Part shown: one piece after another, positions 1 to 11,539 of the stretch | How positions within the stretch are numbered: the first letter of the stretch is position 1 | Layout: every line of letters starts with the position of its first letter | DNA from: Orychophragmus violaceus | Taxonomy: Eukaryota; Streptophyta; Magnoliopsida; Brassicales; Brassicaceae | Length of the DNA: 64,000 nucleotides | NCBI GenBank assembly: GCA_030180135.1 | Contig: CM058236.1 | Location: 50,574,947-50,638,946, forward strand | Reading direction: 5' to 3' | Notes under the pieces: model-generated | Told to the model about the DNA's origin: nothing | Database searches by the model: none | What the model saw: only the letters and a program-made list of their open reading frames with translations | Position numbers and translations under genes: made by a program

Positions 1-797
1 GGAGGTTTTAGCTACCGTGGCGGCAGCTAAGTGTTCCCGTGGAAGTCACCGAGTTCGCAAAGTGGGCCCAGATGGTGTGGAGATTGCGTTAGAGATGCGA
101 TAGATAGATCGAGTCTAATCAAGAACATGTGCCGCAGTGTTCTCGATTCCCTTCGTTGATGATTGTGTTGTTATTTGATTGCTTGTGTGTTGTGGAGCTC
201 GTCACGTCTTGGTAGCACGTGACCAGCTATTTATACTTGATTGTTATTTTGGGTTTGGGCGGGATTATTAGATTATTAGCAGCCTTTAGTTGGGAGCCGT
301 CTCACTGGGTAATCTTAGATTTCTCATTAGACTCTTTTGTGTTTTTAAGGTTTGGCGTAGCTCGGCGGACGCGTAGGACACTCGGAGTAGTCTCGGGTTG
401 GCGTTGGGTATCGATTGTTACGCGTTTTGACTTTATTTTCGGTTGCGGATTTTGTTGGGTACCCGTTAAACGATTTGTAGTAGACCGTATATTGTTATGA
501 ATAAAGTTTATGATTTAAAGTAATAAAAACGGAATAATTCCCTGATATACGGTTTCGTCCGAACCGAACACAACTCGTGGAAGCGGTACGGGTTGAGAAG
601 CCTCGTATCGTGGAAACGAGGTAAACGGAGTCAAAGATGGTTTGGTTCGAGCCTTTGTCTCAAACCGGATTGTCTCTGGCTTTCGTATTGTGACAAACGC
701 TTCTCGTATGACTGCTCGGGTTCGATCGGTCATGTTCTTGTTTGATTGTTGGCCGGTCAGCTCGTCGGTCAGCGGAAAACGGGAAGGGGGCGTTACA
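1..797 (+). mobile_element. 3' end of a gypsy-type LTR (partial, cut by window start)
   Basis: No coding sequence is recognisable here. The stretch ends in a GTTACA-type LTR end at 797, and Athila reverse transcriptase sequence follows at once, with no primer site between. It is therefore the end of a 3' LTR or solo LTR rather than a 5' LTR. The last 250 bases resemble in style the end of the LTR at 51356-53792: both have a 'GGTACGGGTTG' block followed by an AAGCCT block, GTCGG/GGTCGG-rich text, and a terminal TTACA. The two are clearly different families or strongly diverged. The short open frames inside (for example 219-500) have no recognisable product. The LTR start lies left of the window, so its length is unknown. 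Confidence 0.6.
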
Positions 798-3395
798 AAA
801 AGGTATCTCTCCGGAGCTGTGCATGCATAGGATACATCTTGATGATGAGACAAAGTCATCTATTGAGCATCAGAGGAGGCTGAATCTGAATCTGAAGGAA
901 GTGGTGAAGAAGGAGATTACGAAATTGCTGGACGATGGAATCATCTATCCTATCTCTGACAGTGATTGAGTCAGTCCAGTACATGTTGTGCCTAAGAAAT
1001 GAGGTATCACTGTGGTTAAGAATGAGAAGAACGAGCTTATTCCTACAAGGACTGTGACTGGGCAAAAAATGTGCATTGATTACAGGAAGTTGAATGCTGC
1101 GACTAGGAAATATCACTCCCTTGCCTTTTATTGATCAGATGCTGGAAAGGTTAGCTAATCATCCTTATTATTAATTCCACGATGGGTACCCTGGCTTCTT
1201 TCAGATTCCCATTCATCCAGAGGATCAAGGGAAGACTACTTTTACTTGTCCCTATGGTACTTTTACATACCGCAGAATGCCTTTTGGACTTTGCAATGCA
1301 CCAGCCAACTTCCAGAGATGTATGATGTCTATCTTTACAGACATGATTGAGGATTTTATGGAGGTGTTTATGGATGACTTTTCTATTTATGGTTCATCTT
1401 ATCATGAGTGCTTGGATAATCTGTGCAAAGTGCCATTTCATGGTCAGAGATGGTATTTTTCTTGGGAACAGAGTATCAGAAGCTAGGATTGAAGTAGATC
1501 GCGCCAAGATTGAGGTTATGACCAACCTTCAGGCGCCAGATTCTGTGAAGTCTGTGAGGAGCTTTCTTGGATATGATGGGTTCTACATGAGGTTCATCAA
1601 GGATTTCAGTAAGACTGCTAGACCACTAACTGCTTTGCTATGTAAGGATGTGAAATTTTAGTCCATTGCAAATTGTCAGATTGCATTTGAACAGATCAAG
1701 CAAGCATTAGTGAGTGCTCCTATAGTGCAGCCACCAGATTGGGAGTTACCTTTTGAGGTATGTATGATGCAAGTGATTTTGCTGTAGGAACTGTTTTGGC
1801 GCAGAAGAAGGACAAGAAACTTCATGCTATCTATTATGCCAGCAGAACACTAGATGATGCGCAGAGAAACTATGCCACTACAGAGAAGGAATTGTTGGCA
1901 ATTGTCTTTGACTTTCTGAAATTTCGCCCCTATCTGGTTGGAGCTAAGGTGATAGTACATACAAACCATTCAGCTTTGAAGTACTTGATGTAGAAGAAGG
2001 ATGCAAAGCCCAAGCTTTTGAGATGGATTCTCCTTCTTCAAGAGTTTGACATTGAGGTCAAAGACAAAAAGGGAGTTGAGAATGGAGTTGTTGATCATCT
2101 CTCAAGGATCAGAGTTGAAGAAGACGTCCCTATTGATGATTTTATATTAGAGGAGAACGACAATTTGATTGAGACAGTGTTAGAATGGATTTGGACAGAA
2201 ATTTACAGAACTGTCGGATTACATTGCATGTATCAATCGATGCCACCTTGGCAACGATCGATGCACATCTCGGGACTGAATCAATCGATGCACACTCATT
2301 CGTCAGTCGACACAAGGCGATTACGAAACCAGAACCTCTGAACATTCAGATTGGTCACTACAACTTGAATCTTTACGATGTTTCGACGCCTGATCGCCCA
2401 TGGTTTGCTGATATTGCGAATTACCTGGCTGCAGAGACTGAACCAAATGATATCAAGGGGTATGCAAAGAAGAAGTTCTTCAGAGAACCAAGAAGGTTCT
2501 ATTGGGGTGAGCCTTATCTGTATAAGCATTGTTCGGAAGGCATTTACAGGAGAGGCATTGCAGAATCAGAGGTTCCAAACGTTTTATTTCATTTCCATGG
2601 ATCAGATTATGCTGGACACTTTGTTACTTTCAAGATTGTGTCTAAGGTTCTGCAAGTAGGTTTCTGGTGGCCTACTACGTTCAAAGATGCTCATTCGTTT
2701 GTCTATCAGTGCGATGCATGTCAGAGAAGAGGAAAAATCAGTAAGAAGCATGAGATGCCTCAGAATTTCATTCTTGAGGTTGAGGTTTTCGATTGATTTC
2801 ATGGGTTCTTTTCCATCCTCTCATGGGAATAAGTTCATATTGGTTTCTGTGAGTTATGTGTCTAAGTGGGTGGAAGCAATAGCTAGTCCAACCAATGACT
2901 CTTCGGTGGTGATTATGCTGTTTAAGACAATAATTTTACCTAGATTTGGAGTGCCTTGGATTGTGATAAGTGATGGAGGATCCCACTTTATCAACAAGGT
3001 CTTTGAGAAGCTGCTATAGAAGCATGGTGTTCATCATCGCGTGGCTACTCCATATCATCCTCAGACTAGTGGACAAGTAGAGGTCTCTAACAGACATATT
3101 AAGGTGATTTTTTAGAAGATAGTTGGGAAGACAAGGAAGGATTGGTCTACAAAGCTGGATGATGCGTTATGGTCCTATAGGACTGCGTTTAAGACGCCAC
3201 TTGGGACTACACCGTTTCATCTTCTCTACGGGAAAGTTGAGCTTGAGCATAAGGCAGCATGGGCTGTGAAGCAGATGAACTTTGATCTGAAGCCTGCAGT
3301 AAAGAGGAGATTGGTGCAGCTTAATGAGTTGGATGAAATTAGGCATCATGTTTATGAGAATTCGAAGCTGTACAAAGAGAGGACTAAGGCATATC
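798..3395 (+). pseudogene. Athila pol pseudogene: RT, RNase H, integrase (5' part)
   Basis: This is the degenerate polyprotein region of element A. It opens with the RT segment SPELCMHRIHLDDE (about 811), followed by MCIDYRKLNAA, the primer-grip region MPFGLCNAPANFQRCM (1277) and the catalytic stretch VFMDDFS (about 1366; the family has a YxDD-like FMDD box here). RNase H begins at about 1760 (DASDFAVG, then TEKELLAIVF). Integrase has an HHCC zinc finger (H..H..CDACQRRGK, about 2600-2735), a catalytic core starting near DFMGSFPSS (about 2797), DGGSHF (about 2975), and SGQVEVSNR (about 3070). In-frame stops occur at 967, 1004, 1482 and elsewhere, and the reading frame shifts several times. The frame is interrupted by Copia-1 at 3396 and resumes at 11119. 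Confidence 0.9.
2227..2314. repeat. CGATCG-type motif cluster inside Athila pol
   Basis: Four motif copies (CAATCGATGCCA, GCAACGATCGATGCA, CAATCGATGCAC, AGTCGACACA) lie in the linker between RNase H and integrase of element A. In the integrase reading frame they are read as VSIDAT, ATIDAH and ESIDAH without a stop. The Athila pol domains on both sides align without this segment, so it looks like an added linker. Confidence 0.75.
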
Positions 3396-4034
3396 TGTTG
3401 GAATTGTGTCCAGTAATCTCGGTACTGTCTCTAGAAAGTAAGAGTATGTCAATGATCAGACATAAGTCATATAATACTGGGGGTCATGATGGCTTGCTAG
3501 AGTCCGCTCATGATCTATAAGTCTTGGACTTATTGCCTTTATTATATGATCCCATATGGGTCACACGCCTAAGCTAACAGGAAAATGTGTAGGAACGGCT
3601 TAGCAGAAGTACGGTAAAAGTGCTAGGCATTTGTCGTACTTAGAGAGAGATTAATGGGTCTGATTAAATCCAAGGGATTTAATCAGATTGGTATTTGGGC
3701 CCAAAAGCCCAAAAGGAAATAGACAAGTTTTATAATTAAAACTTGAGTCTAATTTTTCCTCCCAACCCTAATCCCCTGCGATTTCTCTCTCTCTCTCTGC
3801 GCCTCCCACAGCTTGGTCTAGCAGCCTCTCTTCCTGCAGTGTGCGTGTGTGAACCTCTGGAGGAGTTATCACTTGGTGGCTCTCTGATCTCTGACCATAC
3901 CTTCTCTTTCCGCTGCATAAACAGGTATAAGGTGAGATCTATATATTGTTTCTATTCAAGAGAACCTAGATCTGCATGTTTAGGACTGTTTAATCTGAAG
4001 AACTGAATCAGGATTAACACCAAAACATCCTTCA
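3396..4034 (+). repeat. Copia-1 5' LTR
   Basis: The 639-bp direct repeat matches 10475-11113 with two substitutions seen by eye. It starts TGTTGGAATTG and ends ACATCCTTCA, directly followed by the primer binding site. A possible TATA-like box (TTTATAATTAA) lies near 3729, followed by a CT-rich run (3785-3800). Confidence 0.97.
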
Positions 4035-4035
4035 G

Positions 4036-4047
4036 TGGTATCAGAGC
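4036..4047 (+). other. Copia-1 primer binding site
   Basis: TGGTATCAGAGC lies one base after the 5' LTR. It is the standard plant copia site complementary to the 3' end of initiator methionine tRNA. Confidence 0.93.
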
Positions 4048-5646
4048 TATTGGTTCTGGTTTTTCTTGTTTAGATTCAATTTTAGGTTGTTTAGAAGTGT
4101 TTTGATCTGAGATTGATTGAATCTGATTTGTAAAACACTTAAGAAACAAATTAAAAACCTAAAAACCTAACTATGAAATCGCATGGACCAATCGGATTGG
4201 TATGCGTCCGAGAGAGAGCCGAGTGGATCGCTTGATGCACGGGCCGATCGTGAACCGATCGCGTGGTCATGCCGATCACTTGTTGCTCGCGGCGAGTGTT
4301 GAACCGATCGGTGAGCCGATCGCATGCATTGATCACGGATCGATGGCATGGATCGATGCGATCGAGTCCAGCTCACGCCGCGTCTCGTCCCGTCCCGCGT
4401 CCCGTCCCGTCCCGATCGTAAGGCTTGCGGCTGTCTCGATCATCCACTCGCGGTGATGCTTGCGGCCGTGACCTAGATGGTCGGTTCGAGATGGTTCGGT
4501 TTAAGGTTCGGTTTAAGATTTTAATAAAAAAAAATTAAACGTCTTGGTTTAATAAACAGACTTAATAAATTTATTAAGTTCTGGTTAAACCGAGATGAGA
4601 AATCCAATGTCGTAATAATTATTGGATTTTGTGCCTAAACCAGGATTTTCTAATTTGATTTGGTTGGACCAAATAAATTGAGAAAATCCGGTTTAGTAAA
4701 TAACCGGTTGACAATTGTGGTCATCGTAGTAATTAATTTTGGTTAGACCAATTTTAATGAACCAGACCGGTTATGTCATTTAATTGGACAATTGGGTTAT
4801 GTCTTGGACATGGACCAATTCTTGGGCCTCGGGCCAAGAAGTTAAAACAGTTGGGCCAATTATTTGAGTCTTTTCTTCAGATTAATTTAAAATTTATTTT
4901 ATAAAGTTATATAAATCGATTTTAAATTAAAGTTTCCGAAATTTTGAAATTAGAAAGTTTCTTAAAATAGAAGTTTCTAGATTTGCATGTTTTGGATTTT
5001 AAGAAATTTCTAAAAGTTAGAAAGTTTCCGGTTTTAGAAAGTTTCCAATTTTAGAAAGTTTCCAAAAATAGTAGGTTTTCAAAAATAGATAGTTTCCCGA
5101 AATAGTAATCTTCTATTTTGGGAATGAAATTTTAAAATAAACCTACGAACCTCAAATAATATCAAGCGTTGGATGTCTTGTCCAGGCTATGTCAGCTGTC
5201 GAAGCCCATTCAATTGTATTCATGGCCTTACAGTGTGAGGGTGTCTGCTTTTGCGTGGATAAGACGGTTTGTGATTCATAAATGTCATTGGGAGTCCCAG
5301 ACATTAATGATTACATGACTGTATAGTCTGGTTTTCTTGACTAGGCCATCGGGAGTCCCGGGCCTTGAGACATCAGAGTGGATTGGGCCTCGGGCCCAGA
5401 TTCACAACCAAGAGTTATATCACGGATATAATTAGCCGACATAGGGCTTACCGATATAAGCTAAGGTTGGGTGATGGCCAGTGGCCCACTTTGATCTTAG
5501 TTATATGTGGATCTTGGAATCATTATATTCTATTGAGGGTAACTTATGTTATTGAATATAATGCATGATTAATCATATTAAATTTAATACGAGATTAATC
5601 ATATTGAACATATTAACTAATAACCTTTTTATATTATATTTCAGCT
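4048..5646 (+). other. Copia-1 long untranslated leader
   Basis: About 1.6 kb separates the primer site from the gag start, with no convincing coding frame. Positions 4190-4460 are GC-rich and full of GATCG words (CCGATCG, GGATCGATGG) and a CGTCCCGTCC run. Positions 4500-4870 alternate GGTTTA/TTAAACC words (Athila-unlike, copia-leader type). Positions 4900-5130 hold short direct repeats. The leader ends in a T-rich stretch and TTTCAGCT just before the ATG, which looks like a splice acceptor. Copia-2 and E have leaders of the same style. Confidence 0.75.
4930..5115 (+). repeat. Short direct repeats (AGAAAGTTTCC type) in Copia-1 leader
   Basis: Words such as TTAGAAAGTTTCC recur about every 15-25 bases. 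A matching array is present in the leader of element E on the opposite strand (about 62930-63115, GAAACTTTCT words), so the array is a conserved feature of this copia group. Confidence 0.7.
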
Positions 5647-8600
5647 ATGACTACTACAAGCACACAAAACACATTCTCAATCCGGTCTGTTCTCGAGAAG
5701 GAAAAGCTGACTGGAACGAACTTCCTGACGTGGTCAAGGAACTTGAGGCTGGTCCTCAAGCAGGAGAAGAAGGATTATGTCCTTCGTGATCCTCTCCCCG
5801 AGAGGCCTGCTAACAATGCCGCCAGGACTCTGCATAATGCTTGGGAAAAGCATTCGTCAGATGAAAATGATGTGTATTGCCTTATGTTGGCGACAATGAC
5901 TGCTGAGCTGCAAATGCAGTTCGAGAGTGTGTTGTCACCAATTGAGATAATGGCAAGCCTGAAATCGCTTTTTCAGGAGCAAGCAAGGACTGAGAGGTTT
6001 CAGACGGTTAAGAACCTCTTAGACTGTAAGTTGGCTGCAAATGCGGCAGTGAGTCCTCATGTCTTGAAGATGATGGGTTATCTCGATCATCTTCAGAAAC
6101 TCGACTGCCCTATCAGCCAGGAACTTGCCTGCGACATCATTCTGCAGTCATTACCTGCAAGCTATGATCAGTTCATTCTGAACTTTAACATGCATGGCTT
6201 GAGTAAGACATTGCCTGAGCTTCACGGAATGCTCAAGACTGCAGAGCCCAACTTGAGGAAAACCGCCAAGGACCCCAATGTGCTTATGGTGCAAAAGGGC
6301 AAGGGGTTTAAGAAATCCTCTGCTAAGGATAAGGGAAAGGCCAAGGCTGTCCAAGTCGCGGACAAGGACACGCCAAAGCCCAAGCCCAAGTCCAAGGCTG
6401 GGCCAACTGACATATGCAGGTTCTGTAAAGAACCAGGGCATTGGAGGAGAGAATGTAAGAAATTCCAAGAAGGTCTAAAGGAATTGAAGAAGAAGACTCT
6501 CGAGACTTCTTCATCAGGTATTTTTGTTATAGAAGTTAATACAACTACTTCTGATAATACCTCATGGGTTATGGATACTGGTTGTGGGGCTCATATTTGT
6601 ACTAATATGCAGGCACTCGGCAACAGTAGAAGGCTGAAGCAAGGACAAGTGGAGCTACGAGTTGGGAATGGAGCGAAAGTTCCTGCACTAGCTGTAGGCA
6701 CATACTTGTTGTCTTTACCTTCGGGATTGATTTTAGAACTCAATAATTGTTATTTTGTACCTGCTATAAGCAGAAATATTATTTCAATTTCTTTGTTGGA
6801 TTTGGAAGGTTATGATTTTTCAGTTAAGAATAAATTATGTTCCTTCAATCGCAACAATTTGTTCTATGGTTCTGCCCCTCTTACGAATGGGCTTTACATA
6901 CTCGATCAATCCGCGCCGATTTATAACATTAATACCAAACGGTTCAAACCTAATGAGGAGAACCGAACGTTTCTATGGCATTGTCGTTTAGGGCACATCA
7001 GCGAGAAACGCATCAAGAGGCTCCATTCGAATGGACTTCTTGGCTCATTTGACTTTGAGTCATGTGAGAAATGCGAATCCTGCATGATGGGCAAAATGAC
7101 ACGGGCCCCCTTTAATAAACCTAACGAGAGGGCCAGTGACTTATTGGGCCTGATACACACTGATGTGTGTGGCCCAATGTCCACAAATGCAAGAGGAAAC
7201 TATCAGTACTTCATTACCTTCACTGATGATTTCAGTAGGTATGGATATGTTTATTTAATGAAACATAAGTCTGAATCTTTTGAGAAGTTCAGAGAATTCC
7301 AAAATGAAGTACAGAACCAACTTGGCAAAAGCATTAAGGCTCTTCGGTCCGACCGAGGAGGAGAATACTTAAGCCAATAATTCAGTGATCATCTAAGAGA
7401 GTGTGGGATCGTATCCCAACTCACTCCTCCCGGAACACCTCAATGGAATGGTGTGTCTGAGAGGAGAAATCGGACCTTATTGGATATGGTTCGATCTATG
7501 ATGAGTCACACAGACCTTCCAATATCCCTTTGGGGATATACTCTGCTAACAGCAGTGTTCACTCTAAATAGAGCGCCATCGAAAGCAGTAGCAAAGACAC
7601 CATATGAATTATGGACTGGAGTGGCTCCAGTGTTGTCTTATCTTAGAATTTGGGGTTGTGAAGCCTATGTCAAGAGATTAATCTCAGACAAGCTTACACC
7701 AAAGTCTGATAAATGTTACTTCATTGGTTATCCGAAAGAAACCAAGGCTTATTACTTCTATCTACGTTCCGAGAACAAGATCTTTGTTGCCCGGGATTGT
7801 AACTTTCTTGAGAGGGAGTTTCTCTCTAAGAAAGACAGTGGGAGTAAGGTACTGCTTGAAGAAATTCAAGATGAACAGGATACTGCTCAACCTAATGAGG
7901 AAGAGCAGCAGGAGGACCTACAAGAAATTGTAGAGCCTGAACCTGTAGTACCTGAAGTTCGAAGATCCGGGAGGATCCGTCACGAACCCGAGAGATATCA
8001 AGGATTCCTCGTGACTAACTGTCATGATCTTTTGATCATTGATGGTGATGAACCATCGAACTTCAATCAAGCCATGATGGGCCCAGATTCCTCTAAGTGG
8101 CGTAAGGCCACTGATTCCGAAATGGACTCCATGTCGGTCAACCAAGTGTTTTCGTTGGTTGACTTACCCGCTGGTGTAAAAGCCATCGAGTGCAAATGGA
8201 TCTTCAAGAAGAAGATTGACGTGGATGGAAATGTCCAGATTTATAAAGCCAGGTTGGTGGCAAAAGGTTTCAGACAAGTTCACGGTGTGGATTACGATGA
8301 AACCTATTCACCAGTGGCTATGATGAAATCTATTCGGATTCTACTAGCAACTGCAGCTTTTCATGATTATGAAATTTGGCAGATGGACGTGAAAACCGCC
8401 TTCCTGAATGGTATTCTGGAAGAGGATGTGTATATGACGCAACCTGACGGTTACATAGATCCAAAGAATGCTGGGAAAGTATGCAAGCTTCATAAATCCA
8501 TTTATGGATTGAAGCAAGCATCGAGGAGCTGGAATCTTCGTTTTGATGAAGCGATCAAGCAATTTGACTTCATCAGAAACGAAGAAGAACAATGCGTGTA

Positions 8601-9624
8601 TAAGAAAACTAGTGGGAGCAAGATAGTATTTCTTATTCTGTATGTCGATGACATACTGCTTCTAGGAAACGACGTTCCAATGCTAAAGTCGGTAAAGGAC
8701 TGGCTTGGAAGTTGTTTTTCCATGAAAGACATGGGTGAAGCCGCATACGTTCTTGGAATCAGGATCTACCGGGATAGATCTAGAAGGCTGATAGGCTTGT
8801 GTCAAGATTCATACATTGACAAAGTCCTACAAAGATTCAGCATGAAAGATTCCAAGAAGGGCTTCACGCCAATGGTACATGGCACAACGCTGAGCAAGAA
8901 GCAGAGCCCTACGACGGCTGCTGAGCTTGAGCGCATGAAGAATATTCCTTATGCATCTGCAATAGGATCTATCATGTATGCCATGATCTGTACTCGTCCT
9001 GATGTTGCTTATGCATTGAGCATGACGAGTAGATACCAGTCAAATCCAGGTGAAAACCATTGGATTGCCGTAAAGAATATCTTGAAGTATCTAAGACATA
9101 CTAAGGATAAGTTCTTGGTGTACGGTGGAAGTGATGTGCTTAAAGTCAGTGGATTCACGGACGCAAGTTTCCAGACAGACCAAGATGATTTCCGGTCACA
9201 GTCCGGTTATATCTTTTGTCTGAATGGCGGTGAAATCAGTTGGAGAAGCTCCAAGCAAGACACCGTTGCTGATTCCACTACAGAAGCTGAATATATCGCC
9301 GCCTCAGAAGCAGCGAAGGAAGCTGTTTGGATACGAAAGTTCATTATTGAACTAGGTGTGATACCAGATGCGGCTGAGCCTCTGGCACTATTTTGTGATA
9401 ACAATGGTGCTATTGCTCAGGCAAAGGAACCAAGATCACACCAGAAATCCAAGCATGTTCTAAGAAGATTTCACTTGATACGTGACATCATTAATAGAAA
9501 GGAAGTCAAGATCAGCCGAGTTCAGACAGATGATAACGTCGCTGATCCGTTGACAAAGCCACTCCCAAGGCCTAAGCTCGAGTTTCTGACTGAAGCTGTA
9601 GGCATTAGAGACATTGAAATGTAA
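5647..9624 (+). pseudogene. Copia-1 gag-pol polyprotein, open except for one stop codon
   Basis: One frame of 1326 codons encodes the copia polyprotein, which would form the particle and make and insert cDNA. The start ATG at 5647 begins MTTTSTQNTFS. Gag (UBN2/retrotran_gag type) covers about residues 1-250. A zinc knuckle CRFCKEPGHWRREC lies at about 257. The protease has DTGCGAH at about 310. The pre-integrase zinc region HCRLGH...CESC is at about 440-480, and the integrase core starts HTDVCGP at about 504 and reaches SDRGGEY at about 570. After the stop come the integrase end, RT (YVDDILL at about 8641) and RNase H (FTDASFQTD at about 9157, EAEYIAASEAAKEAVWIRKF at about 9284). The single defect is TAA at 7378-7380 where Copia-2 has GAA, a one-base nonsense change in integrase. 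As it stands, RT and RNase H cannot be made without readthrough. Confidence 0.95.
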
Positions 9625-10474
9625 TCTAAATTTGAGTGGGAGTTTGAGGGCTTTTATTTAGTTATTTGATATGTTCTTGTAAAACATTCTTATGTTTAAT
9701 GAAATTATTATTTCAAGATTATTTTAACTGTGATGAAATAATCGTTCCAAAGTGATATAAACCATTTTATAGGTCATCGAAGTAAGTGACTTGATCTTGA
9801 GTCATCAAAGTCATTTAGCTTGATCATGAGACCCTATATTTGATAGATGGCTTATATCATTCAGTCCCTAGTCAAAGGTTGTTGAAATTGGAACACCAAC
9901 AACCGTGTGAGACTAGATTGGTATGTGACTTATGACAAAGTCTCAGTGTGTCATAGATGCGCGGCATCAAAGTCAATACATAGGTGTATGTGGGGAACAT
10001 ACGACCGGACTAGACCCGCTTATGAGAACTCTTCAGGATATTTATATCTGTGTCATAAGAGATTCTCACTACGACTATAGAGTATAGTCCTTAGACCTGA
10101 GTTCGCATGCATGTGACTGCACATGGACTGATGCACTTTGATCATTGTCTAACGCTGTCGTTCTGCGATAGTTATAAGGACCTTGTTTGGGTACATTATG
10201 AAATGAGTAGTTTACAGTGATGGAACAAGACGGAATTTGTCCCTCCAATATAGATGGAGTGAATATCTCTAGGCCAATCGGGGATTTGAATACTGGAAAA
10301 TGCATGGCCATGCTCAAACGGACTTTCCCGAGTCGTTTGGATTGTCAGTATCGAATCAGAGTCCGATGAACAAGATTAGGCTTTATAAGGATGACACTAA
10401 TCTTGCCTTATGACTAATCGAGATATTGAGACAAAAGGATTATGAATACAGAGATTCCAGTACAAGTGGGAGAT
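9625..10474 (+). other. Copia-1 3' untranslated region and polypurine tract
   Basis: The region is non-coding. It contains a block (ACTATAGAGTATAGTCC, about 10073) that is also present in Copia-2 (about 21744) and, inverted, in E (about 58930), marking all three as related families. The polypurine tract AAGTGGGAGA (10464-10473) directly precedes the 3' LTR and would prime plus-strand DNA. Confidence 0.85.
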
Positions 10475-11113
10475 TGTTGGAATTGTGTCCAGTAATCTCG
10501 GTACTGTCTCTAGAAAGTAAGAGTATGTCAATGATCAGACATAAGTCATATAATACTGGGGGTCATGATGGCTTGCTAGAGTCCGCTCATGATCTATAAG
10601 TCTTGGACTTATTGCCTTTATTATATGATCCCATATGGGTCACACGCCTAAGCTAACAGGAAAATGTGTAGGAACGGCTTAGCAGAAGTACGGTAAAAGT
10701 GCCAGGCATTTGTCGTACTTAGAGAGAGATTAATGGGTCTGATTAAATCCAAGGGATTTAATCAGATTGGTATTTGGGCCCAAAAGCCCAAAAGGAAATA
10801 GACAAGTTTTATAATTAAAACTTGAGTCTAATTTTTCCTCCCAACCCTAATCCCCTGCGATTTCTCTCTCTCTCTCTGCGCCTCCCACAGCTTGGTCTAG
10901 CAGCCTCTCTTCCTGCAGTGTGCGTGTGTGAACCTCTGGAGGAGTTATCACTTGGTGGCTCTCTGATCTCTGACCATACCTTCTCTTTCCGCTGCATAAA
11001 CAGGTATAAGGTGAGATCTATATATTGTTTCTATTCAAGAGAACCTAGATCTGCATGTTTAGGACTGTTTAATCTGAAGAACTGAATCATGATTAACACC
11101 AAAACATCCTTCA
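10475..11113 (+). repeat. Copia-1 3' LTR
   Basis: This is the 639-bp partner of 3396-4034. It ends in CTTCA and is followed by the target duplication ATATC and then by the continuation of Athila A integrase. Confidence 0.97.
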
Positions 11114-11400
11114 ATATCATGACAAGAAGATTGTTTCCAGGCAGTTTGAGCCGAATGATCATGTACTTTTGTATAACTCTCATTTGTAATTGTTTCAAGG
11201 TAAGTTGCGTTCTAGATGGTCAGGTCCTTCCACGATCAAGGAAGTGCGTCCATATGGTGTTGTTGTTCTGATAATCTCAGAAGGAAAGGAATTCACTGTC
11301 AACGGATAGAGGGTGAAGCATTATTAGGCTAAGGCCGAGATTCCAAGAGGTCAGATTCTGCCTCTGGATGATGCACCCTCTACCTTATCTCCTTCTGGTC
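11114..11400 (+). pseudogene. Athila A integrase C-terminus (continuation after Copia-1)
   Basis: Directly after the ATATC duplication the frame reads HDKKIVSRQFEPNDHVLLYNSHL and then a stop, followed by LRSRWSGP, EVRPYGVVVL and EIPRGQILPLDDAPS. This is the usual C-terminal part of Athila integrase. It joins in frame with the peptide ending at 3395, which confirms the Copia-1 insertion site. Stops occur near 11188, 11308 and 11321. A GAGTGGGAGGCAACCCAC block follows at about 11426; the same block follows the ORFs of D, D2 and F. Confidence 0.88.
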
Positions 11401-11539
11401 TGGCTAATGACGTTAAAGAATCGCTGAGTGGGAGGCAACCCACTGGTAAGTCCGTACATATTCTTTTTGGTGTTTTTTATTCGATTTTACTTGGTGTTTT
11501 TCTTTTTTGATGGCCGGGTGGTGATTCAAAGCTCCATTC
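11401..11539 (+). other. Athila A spacer after pol, up to the Copia-2 insertion
   Basis: This non-coding spacer contains the conserved CGCTGAGTGGGAGGCAACCC block and T-rich text. The last five bases, CATTC (11535-11539), are the Copia-2 target duplication, repeated at 22828-22832. Confidence 0.8.

Larger units (their letters stand above)
3396..11113 (+). mobile_element. Copia-1: young, nearly intact Ty1/copia element
   Basis: This 7718-bp element is flanked by a perfect 5-bp target duplication, ATATC (3391-3395 and 11114-11118). Both LTRs are 639 bp, begin TGTTGG and end CTTCA. I see two differences between them (near 3625/10704 and 4011/11090), about 0.3 percent, so the insertion is recent. 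Internal order is primer site, a 1.6-kb leader, one gag-pol frame with a single stop codon, a 0.85-kb 3' region and a polypurine tract. Gag-protease-integrase-RT-RNase H is the copia order. The sequence resembles Tork-type copias, but I cannot fix the lineage from the window alone. It sits inside the integrase of element A, whose frame resumes directly after the second ATATC. Confidence 0.97.

Noticed and set aside
219..500. Open frame of 93 codons in the left LTR
   Set aside because: It lies in LTR sequence, has low-complexity Phe/Leu/Arg-rich composition and no recognisable domain. It is a chance frame.
3743..4006. Short open frames in both Copia-1 LTRs (also 10822-11085)
   Set aside because: Duplicated only because LTRs are duplicated; they are CT-rich, have no domain and overlap the expected transcription start region.
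4036..4047. tRNA gene fragments at TGGTATCAGAGC and TGGCGCCGTTGCC sites
   Set aside because: They are primer binding sites next to LTRs; no cloverleaf surrounds them.
7378..7380. The TAA in Copia-1 as a programmed readthrough site
   Set aside because: It lies inside the integrase core rather than between gag and pol, and the related copia has a sense codon there. A nonsense mutation is simpler.
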